Of a stretch of 64,000 nt of DNA, positions 13,000 through 26,363 are shown piece by piece; position 1 is the stretch's first letter; each line of letters begins with the position of its first letter. The stretch is from assembly GCF_017562075.2 (NCBI RefSeq), contig NC_054084.1, forward strand, positions 28,946,808 through 29,010,807, in the 5' to 3' direction. Origin of the DNA: Anopheles merus (lineage: Eukaryota; Arthropoda; Insecta; Diptera; Culicidae). Position numbers and translations under genes: made by a program. A model generated the notes under the pieces. It had not been told where the DNA came from. It did not search any database and saw only the letters and a list, made by a program, of their open reading frames with translations.

Positions 13000-13433
13000 G
13001 TGATGGTTTGCAATCGCTTTACGATCGATGGCTTTTTGCTGTTTTGCTCCGTCAACCTAATGCACGTGCCCTCGTACCGTTCGGAACTCGTTCCAATTAG
13101 ATTCTTTGCGATTGCCGTCGACCCCCCATTTGACTCATGTTTAATTAAATCTAGATTTATACGCGGTTACCGAGAAATTACGATGACACTTTGGTTGTTT
13201 ATCGTTCTGTTCGGTGGGGAAGATGCGGGAGGTTATGGTTTGCTAAAATACCCAATGGTGGGAAAGGAAGCTTGTCGAAGGCAGGAAACGAAAGAAAATG
13301 GAAAGAAAATCGAACGAATGGAAGATTGGAACGGAAATATGAATTTATGACAGTGAAACCTGCTTTACGAGTGGTTCGATTCGCGTCATTAGAAACCTTT
13401 CTTTGAAGCATGGCTGACTAAAACGCCTTTAAC

Positions 13434-13450
13434 TATGCCATCCTCATAGC
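13434..13450 (-). promoter_or_regulatory. Weak Su(Hw)-like word
   Basis: CGCCTTTAACTATGCCA, five mismatches; kept only because both the CGCC and TATGC ends are present. Confidence 0.25.
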
Positions 13451-14630
13451 ACAAGTAGATTTTTAAAGGATTCCTTATATTTAAAAAAAGCCAATAAGCT
13501 CAGTTTCAATTGCGGTTGGCAGATATTTAATAACGTTGTCAGTGCCCTTTAATATACATCCGGTCTGTTTTGCTGCGGCGCTTCTCATCTCTATAGTCAA
13601 TCTGCCTCGCAGTGACGGTGCGTCCGAACCGTGACACGCAAAATGCCATTAATTCCCCAATCGAATCACGCTTCAATCTAGAAATTGCTCGCTCGGTGCC
13701 CATGCCCTCACTCACCTTGGGCGCGACGCACACGTTCCGATTAACACGTTTCGATTAACAGCAACCCAATTTACGTACCAAGTCGCAAAGCTCGCAAAGC
13801 GATCGCCAGCGGCCATGGCATGATTTAATTGCACTAAATCCATTGTCAAAATATAGATCACCGCCCTGGTGCGTTTGCGTTTGCTGTCATCCAGGGAATC
13901 GCGCGCACATAGCTGCATAGTTGAATTGCACACACCCACAAACACACGCTCCCGTCGGTTCCGCTTGACGATGGCAATATTTTCACAACGCGACAACCAA
14001 ATCGATATGCATTCCAGTGCACCTCAGCTCCAACTGTACACAGGTGGGGCACACAAATCCCAAGGGAGTGAGTATTGCAATCAGCGATTCGGTAACGATA
14101 ATCACAACGGGATATCAATTGTTCATTGCTGCTGCGAGATGGACTCGGTCAACGGTCGCAGTGCAGGAAAAGTACTTTTTTTTTGCACAGCTCTATGCGG
14201 CACGGCTGTACCGAGTGCCGTGAATCCGGGTGCAACTCTTCAATCAGGCTAATGGCACACTGGACAGAGCTTTAGAATAAACCAGCCCAAGCTGTTTTTG
14301 TGGGAAAAAATCGCGCATATAATGGTACATCAAGAGCGGGAAAATATTCCACTTTCAGTATTATTTTATTTTGCCTTTTGTGTTTCGGAGAAAGTAAAGC
14401 TATTTTTGTTATTTTCTCTGTGAGATATACAAACGGAAAAGAAAAACGATAAATTTTAAATGAGGAATAATACAATGTAACGAGTGAAGAGAAATGAGGA
14501 GATATTTATTAAAATCTTTTAGCCAATTTCATATACTGAGAAGCATAATTTTGTTGAGAAATAAATGCTACAATCTAAACATCCTTTTTGATGGGAAATA
14601 ATTGAATACCTCACAGATGATGTCGCTCAA

Positions 14631-14647
14631 CTCCTGAAAGTATGCAA
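14631..14647 (-). promoter_or_regulatory. Su(Hw)-like 17-bp site
   Basis: CTCCTGAAAGTATGCAA, three mismatches. Confidence 0.5.
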
Positions 14648-15781
14648 TGGAAACAATAAGCCGTTTTGTAGACTGTTTTTTAAGTTTTTGTAGTAATTTG
14701 AAAAATAATTAGAATCAAAAATGGAAAATGAGACATACATATGTTCTAAAATTGAACGGTAGGCAAATTTCCATACATTTCAAGCACATTAGTTCTTAAG
14801 CTCAATAAAGTTGGGAAGTTTTCTCGTACCATTGGTTTTAGGCTTAAATCACTAACTAACCTGCAGAAGTACCTATTTCTGAGCACTTTGGTAGCGTTTG
14901 ATTCATACAGCATACTTTTTGCGGTGCTTAAGCCTAGATGAGATAGAAGAAAATACCAAACAGTGCCAAAATCCAATAGACTGTTAAGGATACTCGTTTC
15001 CATTTCCTACTCCTTGGCGCGAGTGTATAAAACCATCTCTTCCTCTCTTCGCAGAAAGCGCAGTTTGATGAAATGCTGGCAGCAGGAAGAAAAACGGCTT
15101 CCACCGCCATACCCATTCGTGTGAGTGTTCCCGAAATTGGACCATTTATAATCAGATTCGCCCTCTCGGCCCGGGCCAGGTATTGTTCTCAAGTTTTGGG
15201 CTTGCGGAGGCTTTCGGTCTCGCCGCTTGCCGCACCCATTCCAACCCGTGCCAACAAATCTCTTCCTGCACAAACAAACCATTTGCAACGGCAGGCCTTC
15301 GCGGGTATCGGCGCGGCGCTTCCGCGGTAGGTTTCGAATCGGTGTGCCACCACTTCGGCCAATTCCCGGGCGCACCCAGCGTACCCGTAAGCTAGCTCAT
15401 AAATTATTCAAATTAAAATATTCGTCTTCTGGCAGTGATGGTGGTGGTGGTGGCAGTGCCGGCGATGGTGGTGATCCCGGCTTACCGACTTCTCGGGTAG
15501 TTTGTGCGCGGTTTTTGGACCGGTCGACATAAACAAAATCGCTCGCCGTGTTTCCTTCCGCGCCAAAGTATTCCTCGTATTCTCGTACGCTCGGTTGCGA
15601 GGTGGAGAAAAGGAACCGTTTCGGGTGGGGATGTTGATTTTTGCTGTTTTCGTTTCATTTCTGTTCGCTTTCGGAGGAATTTTGCCGCAGCCTGTGTATG
15701 TGTCTGTGTGTGTGCGCGAATGCTGGCCAAGGTTTGCATCGTATGGATTTGCGTGCTAATGAAATGATGATGTATGTGTAC

Positions 15782-15783
<2 letters not shown>

Positions 15784-15832
<49 letters not shown>
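15784..15832. repeat. GT microsatellite
   Basis: Uninterrupted GT run of about 24 units. Confidence 0.98.
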
Positions 15833-15836
<4 letters not shown>

Positions 15837-18283
15837 TATGTGTGATGATAATGCGGGTGCAGAATGCTCGCGCAATAGTTCCTGGAATAGCACAGGTTGT
15901 ATTTTCTTTTCGCTACTTACCGTTCTAGGAAGATGTGGATGAAGAGTGTGAATCGCACGGTGCGAATGAGAAGAATTTCTAGGAATAATGGTTGAATAAA
16001 TCATAGATAAGCGTACTGTGTGAAGCAGGAAGATGAAGGACAATCAAGGCAAACAATGTTCGGGTGGCTTGTCAACAATAAATATGAATGTTGATGTTTT
16101 GCGGGAAGATGTGGATGATGATAATTCTTGTTTAGGTTTGACTATGATACATCATGAATGCCTTATTACAACACTGAATAATATTAATATACATCCGTAT
16201 TATTGTGATTTAAATGTTTGATTATAATGATTTTATAGAAACCAACAAAAGATTTCAAACACGATGTGATTGCGTATCAAGCCTTAAATTTAGTCCTAAT
16301 AGACGCATTTGTACTGCGGATTGCATAACAGCAGGCGTAAAATGTCAATTTTCATTTATTCCCTCCAATTATTTCTTCCAAAACACAGAAATCACACTCA
16401 ATTTTCTAGTTGTTAACTATAATTTACCACCTAATGTTTCACTCGGTCTCGGTCGAACGATTCTCCGACCAATTAGTTCCTGCTTCCTGCTTGATTCCAT
16501 CCAGCGATGCTTAACCATCCAGCGCGGTATCATCCGTTCAGCAAAGCAAATAATTTAATTTCACCCAGCAACCAATCGCCGGCAACCGCTGCCCGCCTAT
16601 GGGCAGCGTGATAAATGGCCACCGAAAAGCAAACAGTGTCCGATTTTTAACATTCTCACGAACACCGGCCGTGTAACTTTTTTCGCTCTTTTAATTTCTC
16701 AGGGCAAACCCCCGGGGGGCAGCGGGGCTCACGTGCTCGCGGGCTCGCATCCCCCTTCCAGGCATTCCAGAGAGATCGCCAAGCGCGTGCCACTGATTGA
16801 AGATTACGTATTCAGCGCAAAAACCGGCGAAAGCACCTTGTTCGGGATTATTTACCTTTGGAGGCAGTTTTTTCGCTCTCTATCTGTTTGTCATGGATGG
16901 GCTGGAGTTGAGTGAGTTTTTGTTTTATCTTGTTTCATCCACTCGGTGTATGTTCCCGTGTTTACCTTTTCGGTGGTATTTGTGTACGTTTTACGTGTTT
17001 GTTGCTGTTGTTGTTGTTTTGCACCACTTTTGGCTTAACCTTTCGCATCCTTCCGGTATGCGCTGGCAGCAGGAATCGACTGTCGTGTAGCATAATCATG
17101 GGGCCTAACTTTTGCTACGCCAGCCATTGCCAGCAGCCAGGAAAATGTTCGGTGAGTGTTGCGTGTTGTGTGTGTGCTTTTCTTTCTCATTCTCTTTTTT
17201 CAATGCTCAGCAGCAGGAACGGGCAACATTTGCTGATAATGAATTCCCAGTAAACACGTAACCGGACTCCGGGAACGTGACTTTCGCGTTCGGGCCAGAT
17301 TGGCGCACGCGTTTTATTTTTCATTTACTGGCGCTTTTTTCTTCTCCCCCTTTCCATCAGTGCCCCACTCCAGCTGCGACATGTTGGGCCTGTGGGCAAG
17401 TTCTCGCTTTACGATCGTTTTACTCGGCCGAATGAGGGAAGGAGGCGAAACGAATTTGGCGCTTCCCGTGTCGCTTCCCGGCAATGGGAAAATGATGTTG
17501 ATCCTTTTGAGCCCGCGGCATCCTGCACCATTCCACTCACACACTCACCTGCATATAAACCTGGCCTTTTTTTTGGCTCAGGGCACGACATTTTTGTTCG
17601 TTCGTTCGGTTGAGCAAATCTTGGTAGGTGATTAAATTATTAACGTTCCACAAACACTTTACGACAGTTCGCTCCGGCACCTGAGCGGAGGAAATTGTGC
17701 TCGTGCGGTGGTATATGTGTTTAGAGTGTATTCTTTTTCGGTTTTGTTTTGTATCTCTTCGATAAAACTTTTAATGGAGAGCTGCTTGAAAGTTGTCATC
17801 GAATGTTTAAAATTGCAACGTCTTGTCATTTACTGCTATTTTAAGAGCGTTTTGCAACTTTCCAGACGTTGAAAGGAAGTTTGTTATACATTCAAAGAAT
17901 TGAGGCCAAAAATGGGTTGGTGTATGGTTTCTATGTGTTTGACTGTTCAATCTTGAGCAAAGATATAAATAAAGCCTAGTGCTTAACTATTGTGCTTAAG
18001 CTAATTAGCAGAAATCAGCTAGGGAAACAAATTTAATGTTTTTTTGTGTTGAAACAAGTATGGATATAAGGTTATATTATTATAACACTAATAGAAATAC
18101 CACATACTAATACATACTACAATATAATACCATATTTTAGATTTTTTATCTTCTACGAGGCAAAAAATCGTGAACAAATTCAATTTTTTAAAGTTATAAA
18201 TGAGACTTGATTTAATCCACGATGGACATGCTAATTGGAAAGTGAAAGAAAATAGCAGCTTGTTAATGCAGAATTGCCCTACA

Positions 18284-18300
18284 TTGCATACCTTTAGGCG
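18284..18300 (+). promoter_or_regulatory. Su(Hw)-like 17-bp site, consensus copy
   Basis: TTGCATACCTTTAGGCG, exact duplicate of the 10092 copy although the flanks are unrelated. Confidence 0.7.
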
Positions 18301-20931
18301 ACACTGAATGATAATTTGATTCAGATGAGTTTATGCAATTTATATAATAATGAATACAATTTTTATTCATTAATATATTTTTTATTCATTTTTAATGGCT
18401 TCCAAACAACAACTTTACCCAGTACAACTGTGGCTTTCTTTTGTATGCTTGAAGATTGTATATGCAACGCGCAACAAACGGCAAACATCAACCAATCCAA
18501 GCACTGCACACGCTCAAACTTGTTGAGCTTAACCACAAACCCTCCCACTCCCAACAACCCACAAACAATGGATTGCACTTCTCGGCCGTGCATTGTATTG
18601 CGAACTTTACAGCACTCCAAGGCCGTCCACAGGCTGCGGTATACTTCCTTACCTATCTGCTCTCGAGCTGCGCTCCTCCTTACACCGTAACCAAAATTCG
18701 CAAAATGTATTCATAAACACATTCCACCCTCTTTGCCACAGTGACCGCATTGGTCCGCAATTTGCCCATGGATTTGTTTGAAGAGCAAGATCGTCTGTTA
18801 TGGTGTGCAACACGAGCACACACACACAGCACAACACGGTTTCGCTGCAGCAATGGTTGAGAATCGAAATGCGACGTCTTGCATCGAATCGAGAAGGAAG
18901 ATTACAGCACTACGTAGTTCGGGGAGGTTTCTGCAACTTAAATTTTCTCTGTAGGGGAAGAGGAATGTATGCTTTGCGTCTTTCCGTGTTACGAAACCCA
19001 GATCTTAGAAGATGTGCCAGAATTTTCAACCACAGCACACACACCAACGCACGCCCTGAACCCTCAACACAGATACACACAGGGATATTTATTTTCCAAG
19101 CGTGACCAAATGGGAATAAAATTTGCCAGTTAATTGTGCGGTGAAGGGCTTTAGCATGCGGACGGCAACGGCATCCATGGAGTACTAGGTGGGAAATTTC
19201 AATTACATGCAGTACGTGTCGGGGCAGTTTAAGTAAGAGATTAGTAATGTGCTCGGTAGTACTTGTGCCCCGCCCGACTGGAACTGAGGAACGGAGTGAA
19301 TGTGCAAATGAACCAACCAAGACGCTGGGTTTCGGGATGTTCCCACGAATGTTTCCCGCACCTCCCCGTAGAAGGGACACGGCAAAAGGCAGTCCCTGCA
19401 GAAGTTTCATTTCGTTGCGCGTCTGTGAAGCAAACATGCGGCACAGATCTTGCGTGTGCTTTTGAGACTGAAAAGCCCTGCAAGGGAACTTTCGTTTAAA
19501 GGATAATGTTCTTTTATCGCTCTCTTGGATCATTGACATGACTGAAACGAGATTAATATGTACTTTACCATTGAAATGTCATTTATCTCTTCGACAGGCA
19601 GCTGGAAGTTGCAGCGCATGTAAGCAAATCCTAATCCTCCTTAGCAGCTCTTAGCATGTGTGTGTATGTAGATTCTCATCTTATCATTATGTAGTGGAGG
19701 ACAAAAAAACAAATGTGCTATTTATTCTTAAGATCTTGCACGCGGGAAGCGGGTTTTCATATATCATGCTTGCATTTGAATGTTAATCAACCATAAATCA
19801 AACCGAGTATCCGTCGGCCAAATCTAATATTCATACCTTTTGCGGACCATTATCCGTTACCACCGGGCTTTGGTGTGAGCGTGCTGGAGCGCTGCAACTT
19901 TCAGGCCCTGTTGGGTGGGGTAGGGTGGCAGAAAAAGCAAACTTTACCAGCCCATAAAGTGTCGTCTCGTAATCTAGTCCCGTGTACCACAAAACCATTT
20001 CTACCTGTCCGTGTAAGAGCTCGCCGTCCCGTGCTCGCTCGCCTCACCCCTTGTCTGCCTTATGTAAGCCCGACCGGCCCGGCAAGATGCACCCTGGTGG
20101 GTTGGTGTTGGAAAGGCGGGTTGCTGCCAGTGCTGCAATCTAAGACATTTGTCTGAAGTACAATTTACGGAATGTAATGAATTTTTTACACCCAAGCGTG
20201 CCCAGTCAACTACCTCCGATGGGTGACGCTGAAGAAAGGCAACTCAACATTCCACCTGACTTGTCGTCGGGTTGTGCAGCTCGGTTTGTGTGTGTGTGTG
20301 TGTGTGTGCTCAGTTCGGTGTGCATTTTCTGGCGAGTGCATATATTATCGAGGCTTCGGGCGTGGTACGCGTCCTACAGACCCGATGGCGATGCTGTCGG
20401 AACGCATATAAATCTACATTTCATTGGCATTTTTTTGTGTGTGAGTGTGTGGATGCTGAAGCTGTCCCTTCAGCTGTGTGTGGGAATGTGTCCCGGGAAT
20501 GTAAGTCTTTTGGCGTGGCTTTATGTACCATCTGTTTTAGAGCAGATGGAGCAGGAGGATGGGAAGGTGAAGTGTTTGAGTAGTGCGTTTTACACGGGAA
20601 AGGTGTTACTCTGTGCAGCACGAGGTGGTGTTTAGCTTTTGTAGACGGGGCGAAGCAATTGAAATTCACTTCCAGGGACATTTATTATTGGAAAGCTTTA
20701 CCGGATCAGATGTGGGAAATAACACCGAAGGAAAATGTGTAAGTATCCATGTGTGGTTTTGGTGCGTTCATGGGTTTTTGATAAATTTGTAGAAGTTTTA
20801 GAGTGTTCTTTTTTATAATAACATGCAGGTAATGTAAATAGTTGACGACTTATCTGACCATCGTTGCGTAAATGAAAAGGTAGAATGTTCAATTTTGACA
20901 TTTGAATGACTTGCTATAAAATAATAGTTTG

Positions 20932-20948
20932 CGCCTAAAGTTATGCAT
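20932..20948 (-). promoter_or_regulatory. Su(Hw)-like 17-bp site
   Basis: CGCCTAAAGTTATGCAT, two mismatches; almost identical to the copy at 1925. Confidence 0.6.
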
Positions 20949-23146
20949 GCTTTGCATGTACAAAAATCATATTTTGAAAATAGATTTCAGTGAGTAAGAT
21001 TTAAAGATAGTTTATTGTGATTGTATACAATTTAAAACGACTCGGTAAGTCTTATGGCAACCCCATGTGACCACGTAGGGCGTGAAAGAAGAAATAGTTA
21101 AGTATTCATCCTTATCGGTTCCCCGCTGACTCAAGAATGAAGTGTGTAGCCAATAATTAAAGAAGCACAACATGCGTGCATACTATGTATTTTTCTGCAC
21201 CAATCAACGGCTCTGGGACTGTAGCAGACTTAGAAATAGATTTTATATTTGTTTAGGATGATTTCAAATGTTGTCTGGTTGACTCTTGTTTGCTTAAACG
21301 TGTAACTTTGATGTTATTTAAGAGGTTATATACAGCTTGCTTTTGAAAATTTAAGCCTGTCACTTGTCAAAACACTAAGTAATTAGTCAAAATGTTAGTA
21401 AACGTTCAATAGATATTACTGTTTCAAATTCCATTTTAAACTTAATTTCAACAGCTTTTATTATACAAAGGGGTTGTTTTTGTAATAAAGCATATTAAGT
21501 ATAATTAAAGCTTCGTTCATTTTTGTCCCACAGAACATAGCAAAGATTTGATTGTACAACCTTGTTGTGAATATTCTTTTTGCATCGATGGGTAAGGAAA
21601 AACAGTGTTAGTTTTATAGAAGTCTGAAAGAAGGGACATAAACACATTTTCTATTTTTAAACTTTTTGGTATACTTTCATATACTTTCATCTAAGAATAC
21701 GTTTATTTCCGCAAGAAGAAAGCTTCCGTTTGATATTTAAAAAATGCAAATCATGCAGCGTTACACTTTTTTAAGTCTTTTGCTGGCTGAATGATCCCAC
21801 ATAACGCAGTTTCCCACTTAAACACCTTAAGTAGATGGAAGGCAAGGGTAAAGGATCATTGGCACTGTTCAGCAAATGTGCTCTCCTTTTGCTAGCTTCT
21901 CATATTCCTTGAGTGTTACAATATTGTAGTGGCAGCATATTTCTACATTTTCCCTATTTCCGCTCGTACAATTTTCAACATTTGCTTTCAATCGTCGCCC
22001 GGAAGCCTCGACATGACTTCTAATGAAGTTGATGGCAGGTTCGACGGCAGCTCACAACACGCATCCACCGTCCACCGTAGTTGCCATACGACCCGGGTAG
22101 ACTGCTGCCCTCATTGTCGAGTGCCAACAAATTCATTTACTTTTAATTCACTTTTTATCGCCTCCCTTGGCATGCAATTGCACCGCGTGGTGGCGAAAGT
22201 ATGCGATAGTTTGCTTCGGCATCCGCCGCACCGAACACCAAGTGGGTCCCCTTGATTTGTAAGCCATGGGACCCGAACGGGGGCATTATGTTCTTGCTCT
22301 CCAAGCAAGTGGTCGGAGTTGCAAGCCGGCTCGTAAATAGGAACACAATGGAAAGCAAAGCGCACATGACGCATGTCGGGTGGTGCAGTGGTGCAAGTGC
22401 AAAACCTCAACCAAAACCATCCCCAACAAACACAGTTGCCCTCGGTGGCGGTCACGACAATCAGCACACGAATGCATCGCGTTAACTGCGCTCGTGGTTT
22501 GACTTTTGTTCCCCCTTTTTGGAGGTGAAGGCGAAGTCGGCAACCGTTCAGGAACTTCCTCCAGTGGTGCAAATAATGGAAACTTACGAGCGAGTGAGCC
22601 CACACGACGTCCAACCGTTGGCGCGTTGAAGGAAACGAAACGTTCCTTGGAAACGGTGTCACCCATTTCGGGGGAACTATCGGCCGTAAATAAATAATAA
22701 AACCGCAATAAGACTGTAGAACGCGCTGGGAGGGGCGAGTGAAGCCAACCTACCTATTGGAACGTAGCAGGATTTTTTTATATAGTTGCAAAACTGCACC
22801 ACAAAATTGGTGCAGTGGGAAAATTGCTCGGAAAATTGGATCGAAATGGTTTCGTTTTGAACGCGTGATGGTTTGGTGGTTTTTTGTTTTTTTAGAACGA
22901 AGTGGCAAACCATTCAGCTTGTAGTTTCTAGGTACGGTTTTGTGTGGCTGTGATACATTCGCATCAATCGTGCAGCTAAGTGGTCGGTAATTGCGTGGTC
23001 TCCCCCCTGCTTTTTGTGGCGCATTGGGGCGGAATCGACTTCGGTGTAAACGCTAATCGATTGCGGACGTTTGCTTTGATGTTGGCCAGATGGTGCTGCA
23101 GGGAGAAATAGTTTTTTTGTTGGGAGGTATCATTCCACAATGATTG

Positions 23147-23160
23147 CCAGCAGATGGCGC
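23147..23160 (+). promoter_or_regulatory. CTCF consensus match
   Basis: CCAGCAGATGGCGC fits the CTCF consensus CCASYAGRKGGCRS at all 14 positions. CTCF is conserved in mosquitoes. It is followed at once by a perfect 19-bp inverted repeat, which is not part of the CTCF motif. Binding is inferred, not shown. Confidence 0.45.
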
Positions 23161-23178
23161 CACTCGGTCACCGAGTGG
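23160..23178. repeat. Perfect 9-1-9 palindrome
   Basis: CCACTCGGTCACCGAGTGG: two 9-bp arms around a single C, sharing its first base with the end of the CTCF-type match. Confidence 0.85.
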
Positions 23179-23508
23179 AGTGAAGTTGACAGATTAAAAG
23201 CATTTACATTGGGTAGGGTTGCATCGATGTGCTAGGAAGGAGTTTGGGTGTGGTGTAGTTTGCTTCAGGAATTAGAGCGAAACAACTGTTGGTAAAGTAA
23301 TTTTGGTGCTCTATTTTTGGCCTTTCTGTGCAGCCGGAATGACAGAATTCTTCGAACGAATGGTGATACGAGCACCAGAACAATTCCCTTGAACAAGATT
23401 AAATTTAGAAATGAATTACACTGAGGACATTGTGAGACTTTTCCTTTAATTCTATTTTAGTATTTTTGTTTAGAAAAAAATATTTAAGAACCGTTTATAC
23501 CAAATGTA

Positions 23509-24526
23509 GGGTAAATGTACCTATTGTGGTACTAGTACCAACAGTGGTGGTATTGCACTAAAATGTGGTTCATATGGCAAATTAAAAGTAATTAAATTAT
23601 TTATGTTAGTGTGAAATGTTCTTTAGCCTTTTACAAAGGGTTTTAAAGTTAAATGGGGCCATTCCGTTACTGAGTGACCGAAAAATCCATTATTTTGTGA
23701 AATGTGTCAACATTTTTCCAAAATCCTTAGGATTTCATAACGATACTCATATTTTTGTTAACGTTCTAAATGACCATATAACAACGCAATTATTAGTTTT
23801 TTAACATAATTGTTATCAAATGATATTATTTTATTCAAATTCATTGGCTTTTGACCATTATAGGTACACAAAACCGGCATGTTCCTACAGTGGTTATAGT
23901 TATAAAATCAATAAAAACAGGACGTTTTAGATTTTTTCGAGAATATTTTTGACATTTCGTACTGTTTTCACTAAAATAAGCAACAAAAATGAGTTTTCTG
24001 TAAGTAATTTACCTAACAAAGGCCAAAGTTCGCTTATTCTACTGAGTGAAAAATCGACTTCAAATCAAGAAAACTCTTCTGGGTATGGGTTGAGGACAGG
24101 TGTGATGTAGTACTTTAGTCAAGTGTATCATCGATCAAATTCATACATTTTTTAAGATCAAATTACGCAAGAAACCAATATTATGGCACTAAAGCTTGCT
24201 ATTCATATGAAAACAGCATCGAAACTAAATTTATTTGATATTATACACTGTTTTTAAGGCATCTTTGTTTACCACTACTATAGGAACACAATACGACGAC
24301 TATAGGAACCATACCACCATTATAGGTACAACGAAGCAGTCACAAAAATATGTATTTTTTCGTAAATTTGATGTGTTTCCTGGTGAAAATGATTGTGATT
24401 GCGAAGATAAAACATATTTCAATTGCTATGTGTTAAAATATTCAGAAATTGTCCTTCCTGACACTTCAAATCCATTAAAACACATCGGTACCACTACAAA
24501 TTGCACCACTATTGGTACATTTACCC
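23509..24526 (+). mobile_element. TA-flanked MITE or non-autonomous DNA transposon, copy 1
   Basis: The element starts GGGTAAATGTACC and ends GGTACATTTACCC, a perfect 13-bp terminal inverted repeat, and is flanked by TA on both sides (23507-23508 and 24527-24528). Subterminal CCACTATAGGTAC-type words recur inside. It is about 1.02 kb and near-identical in layout to the inverted copy at 32936-33971. An open frame from about 24235 (KASLFTTT, KQSQKYVFFRK, DCEDKTY) is shared with the other copy for about 80 codons but has no known domain. The TA duplication suggests a Tc1/mariner-like mobiliser; no transposase is present. Confidence 0.85.
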
Positions 24527-24582
24527 TAAAATTAATGCAAAACCAGTTTACTATTTCTTATTGAAAAATATTTTTTTGGTGA

Positions 24583-24599
24583 TTGCATAATTTAAGGCG
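24583..24599 (+). promoter_or_regulatory. Su(Hw)-like 17-bp site
   Basis: TTGCATAATTTAAGGCG, three mismatches, 55 bp beyond the MITE end. Confidence 0.5.
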
Positions 24600-24821
24600 C
24601 AATTCAATCGATATGGCGATTATTTGTAGGCCACGAAAGAAAATCAATATAGTATCTGAAACATTTAGCAGCCATCATAATCTTTATTGTTTCGATATAT
24701 ATGATGGTATCATCATCATTTTTTTTTTAAATTAAGAATCCACTCTTTGTAGAACAAAGATTCATTTAAAGCTTTAAGATATGCCTGTTTTTTTTAATTG
24801 AATTGTTTCGATTGCATAAAT

Positions 24822-24838
24822 TTAGGAGCCGTTCATTT
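24822..24838 (+). promoter_or_regulatory. Su(Hw)-like 17-bp site
   Basis: TTGCATAAATTTAGGAG, three mismatches; same orientation as the 24583 copy. Confidence 0.5.
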
Positions 24839-26100
24839 CCAAATGTAGAGCCATTCGCAGCAACTTTTAAAATTTGCCACGGAAGAAGATGTATGGTTCT
24901 CCATTCAATTACGTCTAATGTGCTGTTTTCAACTACATTTTACTTTGCCCCCAAGGCATCACATTACTTTGCCTAATTTTACAAAGCAAGCTCGATACGA
25001 TCGGTTCCACGAAACCGTTCGACCGCATCTCGGTCTCGATTGGCCACGCTTCCAAGAAAACAACCCCGTTCTATTCATCTTCAAGATCAACCGGCTTGCG
25101 AGCGTTGCCGGTTTGGTAGCATTTCCTTCCGTTCCGACGATGCCGAAGCCCGGTGGCGGTTGGGATTAGTAACAAGCAATTTTAATCATGCCATTGTTCG
25201 GGAAGCGAGTGTATGTTGTTTGCTTTTCCGAGGTCAAATCAGCACGGTCGTGGGCCAGCCATGCTTGCTGCGCTTCGTTTGGCTAATGTCGCCAGCTGCA
25301 ATAAAACGGGGCGCAGGGTAAGCAAGCAGCGGGATGGAACTAGGACACCAAACAACAACAGCGTACATCGGTGGTGGAAACAAATGGAGGGGAGACAAAT
25401 GGTGCAAAAGCAATAGCCCTCTTGCGAAGCGCTGCGGGACCGCCACGGGAGTTTTGTGTAACGAGTTTCGAGAAGCAGTTTCCATTTCATTTTCGTCCAT
25501 TTTATGGCATCTCCATTCGCTTGCACGCTTGCCCGAGTCTCTCGTTGCAATGGCGAGGACAAGGAGCGCGTTCGCGGCAACATTGGAAGCGTTGCGTACT
25601 GTTTTGGGCCCGTAGGGCTGGTTCGATGTGAACAACAGTCAACAACGGCGAGCTGCTTGCTGTTTTGGCTGCATCGGTAGCAGAGCGAACGGGGTACGAA
25701 GTTTGTCTGCTCCCGGGCGAACCTCCATAAAAAGATCTATGTGTCCACAACAATTTCGAACGATTCGTATCACGGTAGGGTGGAGAGGGTGGCCACGGCA
25801 GCGGGCGAATGGTAAACCATGTGGAGAAGACAAGGCAGTTGCTTCTGTGGTTCATGATGCAGCTTGGTGCATGGTGGGAATAAAGTAGTTGTGGTATGGA
25901 CATTTATATTTTATGGAAAAAATCTTATCAGCAGCTTGTTTTATCGAAAATTTTAATTAAAACTTGTTATTTCTAGTCTTGAGGCTCTTATTTAAGCCTT
26001 ACCGTGTAATCGGAGTAATCGTGCAACTAGACGTATAGAGACAACTTCACGCCGTGGGGCTTAAAAAAATAGCCAAAATCAACATGGTTGAAACATTTCA

Positions 26101-26117
26101 CGCCTAAATGTATGTAC
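26101..26117 (-). promoter_or_regulatory. Su(Hw)-like 17-bp site
   Basis: CGCCTAAATGTATGTAC, three mismatches; points away from the 26347 copy. Confidence 0.5.
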
Positions 26118-26346
26118 CCAGCTGTCAACGTTTTTGGTGCGATGACATTCGATACAATACCATAATTTTAACGCGTCCACACTTGGCTTGAAAATGTTGG
26201 CCAAGGAACTGATTGTTTTTTTCATCGAATATTATCGTATTTCATCGAATTTGGCTTCACGCTTCACGGCGCGACGCTATTTGGCGGGATGTCTGGTTGC
26301 ACGGTTACACTCACCAAAGCTTATTAAAGAACATGTGCGAAGAAGA

Positions 26347-26363
26347 TTGCATAAATTTAGGCA
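26347..26363 (+). promoter_or_regulatory. Su(Hw)-like 17-bp site
   Basis: TTGCATAAATTTAGGCA, three mismatches. Confidence 0.5.

Larger units (their letters stand above)
11291..18283. other. Gene-free stretch
   Basis: No supported gene. It holds a CT tract (12943-12997), a GT tract (15784-15832), a small GGTGGTG run near 15440, and the motif copies listed. Open frames such as 13858-14252 and 15007-15375 show no domains, signal peptides or splice-supported extension. Confidence 0.55.
18301..23506. other. Gene-free stretch
   Basis: No supported gene. The 209-codon minus frame at 18910-19539 and the 183-codon minus frame at 22111-22662 carry no domain I recognise. A short GT run lies at 20286-20308. 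A block near 21030-21090, CTCGGTAAGTCTTATGGC and onward with a GAAAGAAGAAATA end, may be a retroelement scrap. Confidence 0.5.

Noticed and set aside
18910..19539. 209-codon minus-strand frame
   Set aside because: No recognisable domain or motif, and the overlapping frames on the other strand are equally open.
21020..21095. Possible retroelement 3' end
   Set aside because: A GAAAGAAGAAATA tail is suggestive but no flanking duplication or family match was seen.
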